Notes: generated by a model not told the origin, from the sequence alone. Positions 10,362 through 21,777 are shown, numbered from the stretch's first letter. The stretch: DNA of 64,000 bases from Schizochytrium sp. TIO01 (GCA_004764695.1 SMSO01000031.1:3023048-3087047); one strand, 5' to 3'. Program-made: numbers and translations.

Positions 10362-11879
10362 TATCCTGACAGCTCTAGTCAGGGTATTTTCGTCAATCAA
10401 ACCAGGACCTGTCCCTTGCTAGAAAAGATGTTGTTCTTGGCCAACCTCCTTTAATCCACAACCTTAGTTTCCTTCGTCTGGCGATCAATCGCCGCAACAG
10501 GCGCCAAGGTTCACACGATATGAAGAATGATATTGTATCACAGGGATTTTGAAAGCCTAGCAAGTCAAGTAACCCAGGATCTTCACGGCGCGGTTTGACC
10601 GCGCGTGCATGTTCTCAACTAGAACCCAGAAAACCTAGCGACTGCGGGCATGGGGTGTGTACCACAACGTCCTAATAAGGGGACCCGGTGTGTACCAGTT
10701 TAGACAAAAGGTCTAATTACGCAATAACTGAAGGGCTCTTACAAATTTTTCCATCGCTCTTTGTGTCATTTCTTGAGGCCAAAATTTTGTACAATGAATT
10801 CGGAAACTCTCTGTTTGGGCGTCTTGCTCCTGCTCCTCTAATATTGAAGTCTTTATTCTGGTCTGGTCTACTTATGGAGTTCTTAAAAGCACACGTTTCT
10901 ACCCGAAGAAACGACCAAAGCCGACTTGATAAATCACTTTGACTATCCCTATGTCACATGCCTCCTAGCGTTTTCCCTATAGCCCTCTTTCTTCCTTCGT
11001 CTGCTTACTCCTAATCTGTATCTACCCCAAATCTTAGACATCACAACAGCCCCCCTGAGTTTTTCATAGGAGTCATAGATTGCTACTACCAGTACAGATT
11101 GCAATAAACAGAAATCACCTACCTGCCTATTGTCTACTTTTCCGATCAGCAAAAAGAGAGATTCGCAAGCTACTTACTGCAGCACAAGTGCTTACTATGA
11201 CTGCACTTTTAACTCTGTTCTTAACCGCCTAGAAAACACAAAAAATGTAGGGGCTCTTCGTTACTTGCCTATCATCGATTCATAATTGTTCATTTGTTTG
11301 ATTATGTGTTGCTTATTTATTTGTTTGTTTGTTTGTTTGTTTGTTTGCATGATACTAAACACATCCTAAATACTACTAGTTGCTAATTAATTGCCGCTCG
11401 CGTGCGGTCTAGCTTGCGGCCTTCGAGGCGGAGCAGAACTTACTCAGGCATCGCCTCATCCTGGCGGAGTGTACACGGGTGTCCGTAGAGGGAACATCGT
11501 GGCGCCGTCTCCCCTTCACGAGGTTTCGAAGCACCCTTGTTTCTAGGAGGCCCTCGCTCAAGGGCGCTGTGAAATTAACGGGACCGTGGCTCACGAGCTC
11601 GCTCGCCTCGTTTGCGTTTTTGCTGTCTTGTCTTAGATTCGTGCTTGCCTCGCAAGATTTAGATTCACTTTTGGCTTTACTTCTGGCTTGATAGTGGCAA
11701 AGACGATTTTGTGAAGTTGTAATTGAGACCAACATTGTGATCTTGAGAAGATCGAACTAGCAGTCTAAATAATTTGTTGGTGATCGCTACCACGTTCACT
11801 CAAAGCACCTGTGAGCTCCTGTGTGACAATCCCAAATATACGAAAGGCCAAGACGAGCTAAGTTTCTTTGGGTTTCCTA
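10362..11879. other. Intergenic spacer with a small uncertain ORF
   Basis: About 1.5 kb. It holds a TTTG repeat at about 11312-11347. A 108-codon minus-strand frame (11409-11735, ATG start, Ser/Arg/Lys-rich) begins 145 bases upstream of the next gene. It has no recognisable motif and could be chance or a divergent small gene. Confidence 0.45.
11312..11347. repeat. TTTG tetranucleotide microsatellite
   Basis: About seven near-perfect tandem TTTG units (preceded by TTAT/TTAT-type units) in intergenic DNA. Confidence 0.9.
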
Positions 11880-13403
11880 ATGTCGAGCTCGAATGCGTCA
11901 AAGGCTCGGCAGCGACGCAAGCGCGCTGAAAATGAGGTTGCCAAATTGCTCGACCTAGATGACCCTGCGGGCGGGGCTTCAGCTGGTGGAGAGGGTGGGG
12001 ATATCTCTGTTGCGCTTTCAGAGAGTCGACGCAGTAAACTTAAAGAGCTTTTGAGCAAAGTTCTCACTGAGAAGGACGGCGCACGTGAAGCACGATCCTG
12101 GATTATGGCACATCCTCGTTGCGCACGTGACATTGGAGATGAGCTGAAAACTCTTTTGCGTAAGGAGTCAAAAACTGGAAGCGGTGGCAAAAAGCTATTG
12201 GTTTTACGCGTACTCCACGACATTCTGGGTAAACGTCATGCGATGGAAAGCGAAGGAAAGACCCTCCAGGTTGACTTTGAAACGTCTTGGTTGACAGTAT
12301 TTGAAACAGCTGTGACAGAGTGTCTTGCACCAAGCCAGCCTGAAAAGATGGTGGTCTCCTTTAATAAGTATTACGAGAAGTGGAAATCACAGAAATGGCT
12401 GAGCACAGGTTCGTTAGCAGTGCTTGACGAGCAAAGGCGAGAGACTTTGCGCCGGCGGCATTCTTCTCCCTCCACGCAAGCTCCTGCCGCGCCTCATGGT
12501 TTGCGACGGGACGACAGAGACCTGGGACGAAAAGTCACTTTCATTGATTCTAAACGTCAAAATTCTGAAATCAATGGAGGTACAGCTCACCCTTTGGGAA
12601 AGGGTACCTCATTTACGTCTCTGTCTTCTTCAGCTTCAGAGAGTAACGAAAATGGCCCAAATGGCGTAAAATCGTCAGCATCTACGTCATCTCCCTCCAG
12701 GGAGGCTGCTGGCACAGGATCTGCCTCTGATACATCCTCGTTTGCGTATGTACCGCCTTCTGCACGGCAAAACTCCGATGGTCCTGGCGAAATCCGCCGG
12801 CGCAGTCGGTCGCCACCAATGGGGTGGAGACCTCGATCTCCACCTGTAGGAGGGCGACGAGATATGTCCCCACCTCGTGGACGTAGATCTCTATCCCCTC
12901 GTGGACCTCGTGGCGACCCTCGTGATTGGGATCGCCGTTCACGGTCACCCCCACCCCTTAACGGCCGACGCCCTCGATCACCTTCCCCTCTCGGTCGACG
13001 ATGGTCACGATCTCCTCCACGACGCTGGCGACCTCCATCACCTCACCGTGGCTATGGACGTAGTCGTTCGCGTTCGCCACCTGGTTCGTACCGCCGAGGC
13101 CCACCTCGGTCTCCTTCACCAGGTGGACTTGCCAACTACAACAATAACGATACCGGACTATCACAAAAGAGGAATCGGGGTGGCCCTCGCGATCCTTCTC
13201 CTCCACATTCTCAGTCTCCAGACCGCCGTGACCAAGGTTCTGCCCCTGCTTCAAACAATGCAAAAGCTTCGTCAAATGGCAGCAAGCGTAGGAAGCGTCG
13301 CCGCAAAGGACGCAACGGAGGAGGCAAGGGAAACAATAACGGTGAATCTGCGCAAAAGCAAAACAACGGGGACAGTGCACAAAGTACAGATGCCCAAAAG
13401 TAG
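11880..13403 (+). CDS. RS-rich protein with CID-like N-terminal domain (splicing / RNA polymerase II CTD factor)
   Basis: 507 aa from ATG 11880. Residues about 50-180 are helical and resemble the CTD-interacting domain of CHERP, U2SURP and SCAF proteins: a run of helices with GGKKLLVLRVLHDILGK in the middle and a closing VVSFNKYYEKWKSQKWLS. Residues about 305-415 form a long Arg/Ser/Pro region with repeated RSRSPP, RPRSPP and SLSPRG units, which is a classical RS domain. The tail is basic (SKRRKRRRKGRNGGG), then Gly/Asn-rich. Such proteins link the phosphorylated polymerase II tail to splicing in the nucleus. No RRM or SURP module is seen, so this is a reduced architecture compared with CHERP. 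Frames on both strands through the RS region are products of its repetitive codons. Confidence 0.75.
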   Translation: MSSSNASKARQRRKRAENEVAKLLDLDDPAGGASAGGEGGDISVALSESRRSKLKELLSKVLTEKDGAREARSWIMAHPRCARDIGDELKTLLRKESKTGSGGKKLLVLRVLHDILGKRHAMESEGKTLQVDFETSWLTVFETAVTECLAPSQPEKMVVSFNKYYEKWKSQKWLSTGSLAVLDEQRRETLRRRHSSPSTQAPAAPHGLRRDDRDLGRKVTFIDSKRQNSEINGGTAHPLGKGTSFTSLSSSASESNENGPNGVKSSASTSSPSREAAGTGSASDTSSFAYVPPSARQNSDGPGEIRRRSRSPPMGWRPRSPPVGGRRDMSPPRGRRSLSPRGPRGDPRDWDRRSRSPPPLNGRRPRSPSPLGRRWSRSPPRRWRPPSPHRGYGRSRSRSPPGSYRRGPPRSPSPGGLANYNNNDTGLSQKRNRGGPRDPSPPHSQSPDRRDQGSAPASNNAKASSNGSKRRKRRRKGRNGGGKGNNNGESAQKQNNGDSAQSTDAQK

Positions 13404-14428
13404 AAATGGTTTTCTAGATTGACTTTCTGTACCAAAGAGGGTTCTATACAAGAGTTCAAGTCTAGATATCACCATGTCTTTTATTCCTGTCTTCTCTCCT
13501 TATACTACATCTTACTTTCGAGTCACTCCATGTAGTTGGAGGTACGACTACCATAATGAATTTTGTGCGGCCAAGTTTCACAAATATACTCCAAAATTAT
13601 AAATCACACATGAAAGATGCCAATGAGATATCCCACGATTCTTCAATGTTCATGACAATAGTATAGACACAACGATACATCGCTGCTTATCCAATCTACT
13701 TTTCTTTTTAAAGTGCTACGGAAATTGAGATTTTAAAAAGGAGATGAATAAAATTAATAAGGTCCTGCTGCCATTTTCATTACGCGAATACATACATTCA
13801 CACTTGAAATAATGTGGAGCCATGAAAGTCGCTTTTGTTGCATCAGAGTTGTTTTCCAAACAAAACAAAGAAGAATAGAATGTCTATATGTTCCGTTTGT
13901 GGCTGCGAGCCTTGAAAATTATTCCTCCTATTGCAATCTGGAACACAACATAAGAAAAACAAATCATATAATTTAACAAACATTTTGACATTTTTTACCT
14001 GCTTGTTGCTAGTTCTGTTTCTCAGAACAAGTTTCTGAAAAAACTCCAGTTCAAAACAGCGCCTAAATTTCTTGTCTCTAAATTAGCGGCTTTCGGGCAA
14101 ATTCTAGGAAACCTTTGAATGCGACTTTACTTGCTGGTTGGTTAATACATTTGCAATACATCATCCAAAAGCCTCTTTTCGAATGCTTTATTTCGAGCAG
14201 TGATTTGGAAACCCTCAAGTTGGGCGATGAAGGAACGAGACAATAGTCCCGAATATCATCTTCGTAAATTATCAATATGTACAAAATTGTTGTTTACATT
14301 TTTTAAACAGGGTAAATACACAGATTTTGACTGAATACGACTATGAATGAACGCAACGTGATGAATCAAAGAGGGGAAAGAATATCATCTATCCTAGTGT
14401 CATGGAAGCGTCAATGCAAGGAGTTAAA
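13404..14428. other. Intergenic spacer between convergent genes
   Basis: About 1 kb, A/T-rich. I see no open frame with credible codon use, no repeat and no RNA gene. It holds the 3' untranslated regions of the two flanking convergent genes. Confidence 0.6.
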
Positions 14429-15049
14429 TTACTTGCAGTTCACGCAATAGTGCAAACGACGTGCCTCAGGTCCGCGCTTTGTAAGGCCGCAACCATCAAC
14501 ATACACAATGTAATTTGATCGAAGGCTGCGCAGGTCAGAGCAAGCACAGCATGACATGTTTGCCGACAACGTGCAGGTCTTACGCTTCGAGCAGCAGGTC
14601 GAAGAAGACGCAATATCCTTCTTTTTCTGGGATTTTTTACTACGCTTCTTTGAGAACACAATATCCAGCAAAGAGTCCCAGTTTTGAGATTGCTTTTTAC
14701 TGTCAGCTACACGCACGCCCTTTTTCTTCTTAGAGATCGCCTTGGCATTCCCTTGCGTCTTACTATCAGAGACTTCGAGTTTAACATTGTTGCCTTCAGA
14801 TTTCTTAAGTTGAGAGCCTTCCGCTTGTAGATCGACATGATCATCATCTCCGGGGTCCTCATATTGCACCATGTTTGCATTATCAGATTCGCGCAGCCCT
14901 AATTTTGCATCAACGCCGCATGTGGGCTCCTCCTCGCAGAAGCAGAATGTAAGATCCGGAATCTTGACCCAGTCATCCTCCATGGCTTCCTCGTCGCCCT
15001 GGAGGTCCCAGTTCACCATCATGACCGGCATCTCTTGCTGCTGCACCAT
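14429..15049 (-). CDS. Hypothetical protein with acidic N-terminus and Cys-rich (zinc-binding type) C-terminus
   Basis: 206 aa from ATG 15049; the frame is open for 16 codons upstream but without another ATG. The first 70 residues are acidic with a Cys pair (CFCEEEPTC). A Lys/Ser-rich basic middle follows, with KKKKG and KKRSKKSQKKK, possibly a nuclear signal. The last 60 residues contain about ten Cys in pairs (CCSKRKTC, CCAC, CVNC at the very end), which suggests one or two structural zinc sites. I do not recognise the family. Protein-protein or nucleic-acid binding in the nucleus is a guess from composition only. Confidence 0.6.
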   Translation of the reverse strand: MVQQQEMPVMMVNWDLQGDEEAMEDDWVKIPDLTFCFCEEEPTCGVDAKLGLRESDNANMVQYEDPGDDDHVDLQAEGSQLKKSEGNNVKLEVSDSKTQGNAKAISKKKKGVRVADSKKQSQNWDSLLDIVFSKKRSKKSQKKKDIASSSTCCSKRKTCTLSANMSCCACSDLRSLRSNYIVYVDGCGLTKRGPEARRLHYCVNCK

Positions 15050-15399
15050 CTTAATTTTATCTTGCCCCTCAGCCTCCAGTTGAGTGTTTGCTGACAATCT
15101 ACAAGTATTCTTACCCCTCCACCTTATAACGCAATTGTCACCCTGCTACGCAATCTTCGCAATCCTCAGACAGACACATAACAGATAGTCCTACCGTACC
15201 GCTTCTTCCGGTTTCATTTTCTGATCTCGCACTCTTCAACCAACTCGCCTGCACTATTACATACTTCCTATATGCCTACTAGCCTCCTCTACCGTCACTC
15301 GCCATGCTCTCTGCAAAGCCAGGAGGCTCCAAGTCGTCGTTCTCTAGCAACGCGGCGAGGTCCTAACGGGGGTGCGGCTAGCTAGCTAGGTACAACACC

Positions 15400-15840
15400 C
15401 GCTCTCTGCAGCGCCGCGTACGTTGCACATTTTGAAACCCCGGCTCCTTCTCCGATCGTTCATAGAACCGCGATGATCCCACTCCGCTCTCTGCTTCTTC
15501 TGCTTCTTCTCCTCCTCCTCCTCCTTCTTCAAGTTCTTCAGCTCGTCCTGCATGGTCTCCTTGATGCTGTCGAGGCGCGTGCGCTTCTCCCTCAAGGATC
15601 GTGCCTCGCACACTCACTCACTTAGCCAGCCAGTTCTACGCCAGTTTCCTCGTCTCGGACTCTGCCTCGCAGTGTCCACCCCGTCGAATCCATCCCTCGG
15701 CGGTCGAAGAAGCAAGAGATGGTGTCCTGGATGCCGCGGTTTTTAGCTCGAGCGAGCGAGCGATCAGCTGAGGATGCATGGTTCTTGGCCATCTCCTCCC
15801 GCACGCCCTTGTCCTCGATAGTGATAATGGCGATCCAGAC
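15400..15840 (-). pseudogene. Possible decayed or multi-exon coding fragment
   Basis: Reading the minus strand, one frame gives a hydrophobic-then-polar run beginning WIAIITIEDKGVREEMAKNH and ends at a stop near 15622. A second frame then gives a charged helix (REKRTRLDSIKETMQDELKN followed by Glu/Lys runs and QRAEWDH). Neither has an ATG at a sensible place, and no canonical intron joins them. I do not recognise a family. Alternatives are chance frames driven by the CTT/CTC-rich strand, or exons of a gene I cannot assemble. Confidence 0.25.
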
Positions 15841-16624
15841 TGACTACAGACTGCTTTTTTTGAAAAAGTGCTTCGGCGAGCGAAGCCTTCCTTCCTCACA
15901 GAACGAAGCAGCACCCGCTGCCTTCGCGCTGCTCGCAGGCAGAGTCGCAGCGCCTCAGGCTCAGCCCTGCGGGCCGGCCAGCCAGCCAGCCAGCACGCAG
16001 CTCGCTCCGGTTTCGTGTCTCCACCGGCAACAAGATCGAGAAGGTTTTAGGATCGTTCTCTGCGATCTCTTCTCTCGCTTTCAGGTAGGTACGAGCATCA
16101 CGTGTCTCGCAGGTAGGTCTACCTACTCGCCGCAGTAGGAGGTACAAACGAGGACTTTTCTTCGCCTCGAGAAGAAGAACTGACTTTCAATCAAAAAGGC
16201 GAAACCGAAGGAACAAAAGGAACGCGGGACGGGAAGAAAGAAGCCTTCTTAGGGGCCATTACGGGCCTCATGTCCTTAACTGTAGGAACGGCTCTCCTGG
16301 TGTCCTCAAGAAGGCCATGATTGATTGATGGGTTTTTTCGAAGCCCCTTTCGTCCTTCTTCTGTTTAGCTTGTTTACGTTCTTGTTCTTGTTCTTGTTCT
16401 TCTTTGGTGGTTTTTCTGAACACAGTGACGACTGTGGTCTGAGACTCAGAACGTCATGAAAGGGAACGACTTTGACACCATCGTGAAGATCAGATCCCGT
16501 TCTTCCTGTGCGTGGGCCTCGAAGACCCTCTCTGCCGGCAGTACTGCGAGCGCGGGCCTGACTCTCTCGGTTCTGCTCAAGACACGGAGAGGAGAGCCTC
16601 CTTCCCTCATCCTCCGCCACGCCT

Positions 16625-16690
16625 GAGCTTGAGCTTGAGCTTGAGCTTGAGCTTGAGCTTGAGCTTGAGCCTGAGCTTGAGCTTGAGCTT
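16625..16690. repeat. GAGCTT hexanucleotide tandem repeat (11 units)
   Basis: Eleven consecutive 6-base units, one of them the variant GAGCCT. Because the unit is a multiple of three it opens frames on both strands (poly-Leu-Ser and poly-Ala-Gln), but these have no other coding support. Confidence 0.95.
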
Positions 16691-18112
16691 GACGACTCCA
16701 GTCCATATCCCATCCTCGAGTTTGTTTTTCCCAGCTCAATCAATCGATCAATCAATCAAGCAAGGAATCAATCCAATCTTTCGCGGTGATGACCGCCCTG
16801 GAGAGACTGAGGATGCTCGAGCGAAGAACCGCAAACTTGCGGGTGAGTGATGCAGCCCGCGCCAATGCCAGAGCGCCCCTCTTTCTCGCGAATTCTGTGC
16901 AAACCTCGCGGATTTTTCCGCCCTCGCTTTCATAGGCGCCTTATGATGCGTGTTTTTCCGGTAAGCTCGCCGCTACTGCTACGTAGCAAGCCATAGGGGT
17001 ACACACCCTGACCATCGTGGGTGTGCGCTGACCGAAGGAAGCGGATGGGATTATGTATATAAGGCGACAGACACATTGTATCCTTTGTTCCTTTGGATCC
17101 CAACAACAAAACCTCTATCACAGGGGTGTAGAGAACTCCGGTATGATGCTTCCGTCGTCGTCCACGAGCCGTCGCTGTTTTGTCTAACCGACTTTGGCGA
17201 CCATCGTAGCAGTTTCCACTCCCTTTGCCGAAGGCGATTCCTGGAAAGCTGTGCTGTAAACCGTGGCGTATAAGCGCGGTTGATTCATCCTAATTCCCTA
17301 CGAATGCTGCCGATCAGGCAAGAACTCTCTCCAGAGTCGCTACGTTACGCGTAACTTCTATCTCATGTAAGGTTGGCACTAACATCTACTACGTTACATG
17401 AAACTACCCCCTTGGTTCCGCAACCACGTCGACCCGGGTGTTGCTTTTACGAATAACTAGTATGGAAATCCTAAATTTCTTCTTTTTTCCATCCTCTGGT
17501 TTTTGAAAGGGACAACTCAGATTCTAACGACCGCGGTCTTTTAAAAGGAAGAAAGAGGAGAAAAGAGTGGACGAATAAGCGGCAGAGAGCACCCTATGGG
17601 TTATAGTCTCATCAAGTGCGTTATAGGTAAACTATACAGTAGAGAATAGGTATATTCTACTTTGAGGAGATTATTTCGACTGTTCGGCTTGGCGCAAAGC
17701 CCGCTTGATTCTTCAAGGTGGTGTCGCGGCATATCAACTTGCGGCCCACATCGCAAGGATCGCGCTGCGCGCGCGGTGCTTCGCTTAGCTCGCCAAAGCG
17801 GGCGAGAGCGCCGCCGCAACCTTTTTGGTGCCAGCCTACTTGAGAGGAGGCAGACCTGTTCGTGGTTCCGGGTCGTTGGCATCGACCTCGACTATTTCTA
17901 ACCACCTCGGCCAGTCGCCGGCTAAAGAGGGCGTCGTGCTTAACAACGGCCTATCTTGGTCTTTGCCTCTGCTTCGGCTTTGCGTAGACTCTGAGGTGCT
18001 GTGAGACGAAGACCTCTCTAGCGTCCGCCTGAAATCTTCATTGGTCTGTGCATATTCATTTCGATCCGGGCTTTGCTTGGCTCAAAGTCTTCGCTTTGTT
18101 TGGCTAATCGTC

Positions 18113-20851
18113 ATGCTTCATAGGGCAAGAGCTGCGCTAAATCTGGCGGCAAGTACTGGTCGCCAAGCACAATTGAGGCTTTCACATACATCTTCGTTGG
18201 AGGTGGGCTTGAATAGGAATTTAAGGGCTTATAACAGATTTGGCGAAACACATCAGCAAACTCTTTCAAAACGCATTTTCTCTCATGATTTCACTACATC
18301 ATCCAAATCAGGGCTGAAGAAAAATCCGTCTGCTCGCAAAGTGTCTGATAAACCGGGTCATTCGAAAAGTCAGAAGTTACAAAGCAACGATCGCAAATGT
18401 TCGAGCGGAGATGGGTCACAGCAGAGGACATTGAAAAAGAATCAACATAGGAATGAAAACTTCATTGTGCCAAAGTTGAAGCCCTCCTCCAAACGTTCAC
18501 ATAAATCTTGCCTAAACGACCCTGCTAAGAATGTCAGCAGTAAGTCGCGAAGTAGCATGACGTTAGAAGCCACACCTGATCAAACACAAAAGCTCAATAG
18601 AGAGAGACCACGAACTACAGTCAAAGAATCAGATGCAAAAATACAAGCTACACTGGAAGACTCGAGCTCCTCGCCTTCCAAGACTGCAAATCATGGATTT
18701 CGCTCTGGTTCAAAACAACACAGTCCAGAAGCTTTGTCACATAATGAAGCATCTACATCGTTTTCGAGAGAACCAGTTATATATCATCCTAAGCTCTCAA
18801 CCGTCAGAGCAACTGGTGTTAGTGAATCGAATAAAAGGCCTGTCAGAAGGCAGGAGTTGCAAACTCCGTCATTTATGATCACTCATCTTGCCGGCTCTAC
18901 TCTTGAGTCAATGCCAGTAGCTCCTGCAGCGATTGAATATCGTGCAAGCCATGCAAGTGCCAAAACTCCACCAACATCAAAACCACGACTCATGCGTCGC
19001 TCAGATTTGGAGAATGGCGAATCATCGGAGCAGAGGAAGAGCCAAACTGGCAACAAGGACCACAATGAAGTGGAATACGTTGCAAGACACTCTGCTGCCA
19101 CGATAGTAACAGCGGAAAGCCTGCTTGAGCCAGCTGTTAAAGAGTATATTGATATCGTTCAAACACAAACTCAGCTCGCATCGATTGCGCATCGTAGGAT
19201 CAGTGAAGATGCGCATGCAAAAGAAGTACTGTCGAGTTTCCTGAAGACCCGGGGTTTAACAATGGAAACAGCAAATGCTTACTTCCTAGGAGTGGTCACA
19301 TCTCCCTCAGGTAACGATCGTGTTGTGCTCCCTCGTTTGTCTCATGTGGGTGACTTTGAGCCCCAGGATTTGGCAGATAAGATTAAAATCTCGTTTCCAC
19401 GTGAGTCTGAACTTTTAGATGGAGACCTCGTTGTCCAAAAGGTCAAATACCGCGGGACCAAGGAAAAGGTAATCACGCAAGAGGCCTCATCACGCACTTT
19501 GAGTGGACTTTTTGGATGGCACCTCGTCAAAGACACGGACAAACAGATCATCATCACGGAGGGAGAATTTGATGCAATGGCAGTGTATCAGTCTACTAAG
19601 CTACCCGCTGTATCTGTACCGAGTGGTGCAACATCAGGTCTACCAGAGGAGGTACTTTCAGAACTCCGCCGTTTTGAACGAGTCTATCTCTGGTTTGACA
19701 CTGATGAGGTTGGTATCAGAGGTCGTGAGAAGCTCGCACAAGCGCTCGGAACGGATAATATATACATTGTAGAAACTGATCCTGTTGACGGTAAAGATGC
19801 AAATGATATGCTCCTTGCTGGCAAAGATATAAAGGCTCTTTTCGAAGACACGGATGATTCTCCAGCTACTGACTTAAGTCCTTCTTCTTCAAGTATGGAT
19901 CCATTTGATAGCGTCGCTGACATGCGCGAAGCTCTTCGTCACTATATTCTTAATCCACCTCCAGTAGGAACTCCTTTTGACGGATTTCCAAGCCTAACCA
20001 AGGTTGTTGGTGGGTTCCGTGAGGGTGAATTGACTATCATCACTGGACCTACTGGCTCTGGTAAAACGACTTTCTTGTCGCAGCTTAGTTTAAACCTTGC
20101 AAGGAGAGGCGTCCGCACAATCTGGGGTTCATTTGAAATCCGTCGTGAACGGTTACTTTCAAATCAGCTCTTCCAATTTGCTGGATGCCATGAGAGCTTG
20201 GGTGGCTCTCCTTTGCGTCCTGTTGACAACTTTGATATAGGGCAAGCGGTGCTTTTGGATAAATTGGATGAGTATGCCCAACTGCCTATTTACACTTTCA
20301 AATACTTTGGTGCAACTGAATTGATGGATGTCCTTGATGGTATTACATACAGTGTGCAAACTGCAGGCATGAAACATATCATTATTGACAATTTGCAGTT
20401 CATGGTTAGTGGAGGTGGAGGCCTTGCGAGTGCACAGACCGGCTGGGAGCGCTTTGAGATCATGGACCAAGCTATTGGTAATTTCCGTCAGATTGCCAGC
20501 CAGTTTAACTGTCATGTGACTGTAGTAATTCACCCCAGGAAAGAGAAAGAAGGAGACATGCTCTCTCTACAATCATTTTCCGGTACTGGAAAAGCTTCAC
20601 AGGAAGCTGACAATGTCTGGATTTTGCAAAAAGACAAGGAGGGTGCCAAGTATCTTGATGTTCGCAAGAATCGGTTCAATGGTTCACTTGGCAGCTTTCC
20701 TTTAGAGTTCGCTCGTTCCAGTAAATGCTTTATGGATGTCAGTGAGATCGGTAATGAAGAACGAACCCTCGATCATGACGATGCTCTCGACAGGGCTCGA
20801 AGTGATTCAGAGACGAACGAAGGTAGCACTTCAAGATTGCATAATCTTTAA
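18113..20851 (+). CDS. Mitochondrial DNA helicase Twinkle-like (T7 gp4-type primase-helicase)
   Basis: 912 aa from ATG 18113. The N-terminus (MLHRARAALNLAASTGRQ) fits a mitochondrial presequence and is followed by about 300 residues of Ser/Lys-rich low-complexity sequence. A primase-like half follows, with TOPRIM motifs IITEGEFDAMA (Glu about 483) and WFDTDEVG. The C-terminal RecA-type helicase has Walker A GPTGSGKTT (about 645-653), Walker B HIIIDNLQF (Asp about 759), the HPRKE signature and a closing VRKNRFNGSLG motif. Twinkle unwinds mitochondrial DNA at the replication fork as a hexamer. No N-terminal CxxC zinc-finger pairs are present, although the TOPRIM acidic residues are kept. The frame is uninterrupted. 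Confidence 0.93.
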   Translation: MLHRARAALNLAASTGRQAQLRLSHTSSLEVGLNRNLRAYNRFGETHQQTLSKRIFSHDFTTSSKSGLKKNPSARKVSDKPGHSKSQKLQSNDRKCSSGDGSQQRTLKKNQHRNENFIVPKLKPSSKRSHKSCLNDPAKNVSSKSRSSMTLEATPDQTQKLNRERPRTTVKESDAKIQATLEDSSSSPSKTANHGFRSGSKQHSPEALSHNEASTSFSREPVIYHPKLSTVRATGVSESNKRPVRRQELQTPSFMITHLAGSTLESMPVAPAAIEYRASHASAKTPPTSKPRLMRRSDLENGESSEQRKSQTGNKDHNEVEYVARHSAATIVTAESLLEPAVKEYIDIVQTQTQLASIAHRRISEDAHAKEVLSSFLKTRGLTMETANAYFLGVVTSPSGNDRVVLPRLSHVGDFEPQDLADKIKISFPRESELLDGDLVVQKVKYRGTKEKVITQEASSRTLSGLFGWHLVKDTDKQIIITEGEFDAMAVYQSTKLPAVSVPSGATSGLPEEVLSELRRFERVYLWFDTDEVGIRGREKLAQALGTDNIYIVETDPVDGKDANDMLLAGKDIKALFEDTDDSPATDLSPSSSSMDPFDSVADMREALRHYILNPPPVGTPFDGFPSLTKVVGGFREGELTIITGPTGSGKTTFLSQLSLNLARRGVRTIWGSFEIRRERLLSNQLFQFAGCHESLGGSPLRPVDNFDIGQAVLLDKLDEYAQLPIYTFKYFGATELMDVLDGITYSVQTAGMKHIIIDNLQFMVSGGGGLASAQTGWERFEIMDQAIGNFRQIASQFNCHVTVVIHPRKEKEGDMLSLQSFSGTGKASQEADNVWILQKDKEGAKYLDVRKNRFNGSLGSFPLEFARSSKCFMDVSEIGNEERTLDHDDALDRARSDSETNEGSTSRLHNL

Positions 20852-21777
20852 TGAATAGCTGGCATTTGTGCTACCCGACGACGATGCGTTCGAAAACCCG
20901 AACCCTCATACATGAATAGTGTTTGCTGACGTAGCCCGTGTCTTGTTCCAGTTTGGGTGGGTCTAGACTGGTTTCGAAGACTGACTTTCATTAGACCAAA
21001 CTACTTCACGTACCCCAGCCAAGAATCTTGGTAACCCCTGAGCGTGGGGTTGTTGTCGTGAGATATTTTATTATATTCATACTGTATGCGGGGCTGCTGT
21101 GCTTGGAACCGTGCTGCCTTTGTATTGCATGCAATTGCTACTTTTTCAAACAAGAGTGAATGAAATAGTCATTACGACATTGTAATTCACGCTTTTCATG
21201 TGAAACAGTATAATTATACAGAAACCGTGATAATAAATAAACTCCTTTTGTAAATGACCTTTCAGATAAATTCTTCTGTGCTTACTACTATATATTAAAT
21301 GGGCATTTATGCGGCTTGAACGTTTTCATGATCGGTCTCAGATCATAAAATATCGGACAGTATTTGTTCTAAATTCTCTTTTATTCCTGCGGAGAAGCTT
21401 CTGCACTTCTTTGGAAGAGGTGTGCTTCTACCTTCAGAAGCCAACCAGGGATTTCTGCTTAGTGTAGCATCTTCATATTGATTTATTATTGCCTCAGATG
21501 GGAGCAGACTTCGAAGAACATGCTTTGGAAGAAGCAAAAGATTGAGAAAGAACTATCAAACATGAAGAATAAAAGAGGGAAAATGGATAAAAGACGATCA
21601 ATCTTTTATTTAGTCTAGGTTTGCATGAACAAATGGTTGACAGAAAGTCGTGGTAACGCGTTCACAGTTTGTGTTTTATTATTATTTTGAGAGGGTTGTG
21701 GTGGGATGTGGAGTTTGTCTAGGGAAAGCAAAGCATGTGTTGTATGTGTAGAGAATGCATGTAGCGAGAAGGGTTGT
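20852..21777. other. Intergenic spacer between convergent genes
   Basis: 926 bases with the 3' ends of the Twinkle and PDH E1 beta genes on either side. It is A/T-rich towards the middle. No gene, repeat or RNA is visible. Confidence 0.6.

Larger units (their letters stand above)
15050..18112. other. Intergenic region with coding-like fragments and a hexamer repeat
   Basis: About 3.1 kb and more G/C-rich than most spacers here. It contains CTAG-rich palindromic DNA at about 15369-15392, a minus-strand coding-like fragment set at about 15400-15840, a GAGCTT repeat at 16625-16690, and a TATA-like string (tgtatataagg) at about 17053. No complete gene is recognisable. The last several hundred bases must hold the promoter and 5' untranslated region of the Twinkle gene. 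Confidence 0.45.

Noticed and set aside
12877..13459. 181-codon plus frame and minus frames overlapping the RS-rich gene
   Set aside because: They are alternative readings of the Arg/Ser-rich codons; the main frame has both the RS domain and the CID-like domain.
16306..16850. Open frames rich in Ser, Gln-Ala or Leu-Ser
   Set aside because: They are produced by the GAGCTT hexamer repeat, and flanking codons show no family or motif.
18113..20851. Phage or viral origin for the primase-helicase gene
   Set aside because: The motifs match mitochondrial Twinkle, the protein has a mitochondrial-type N-terminus, and the neighbours are ordinary nuclear genes.
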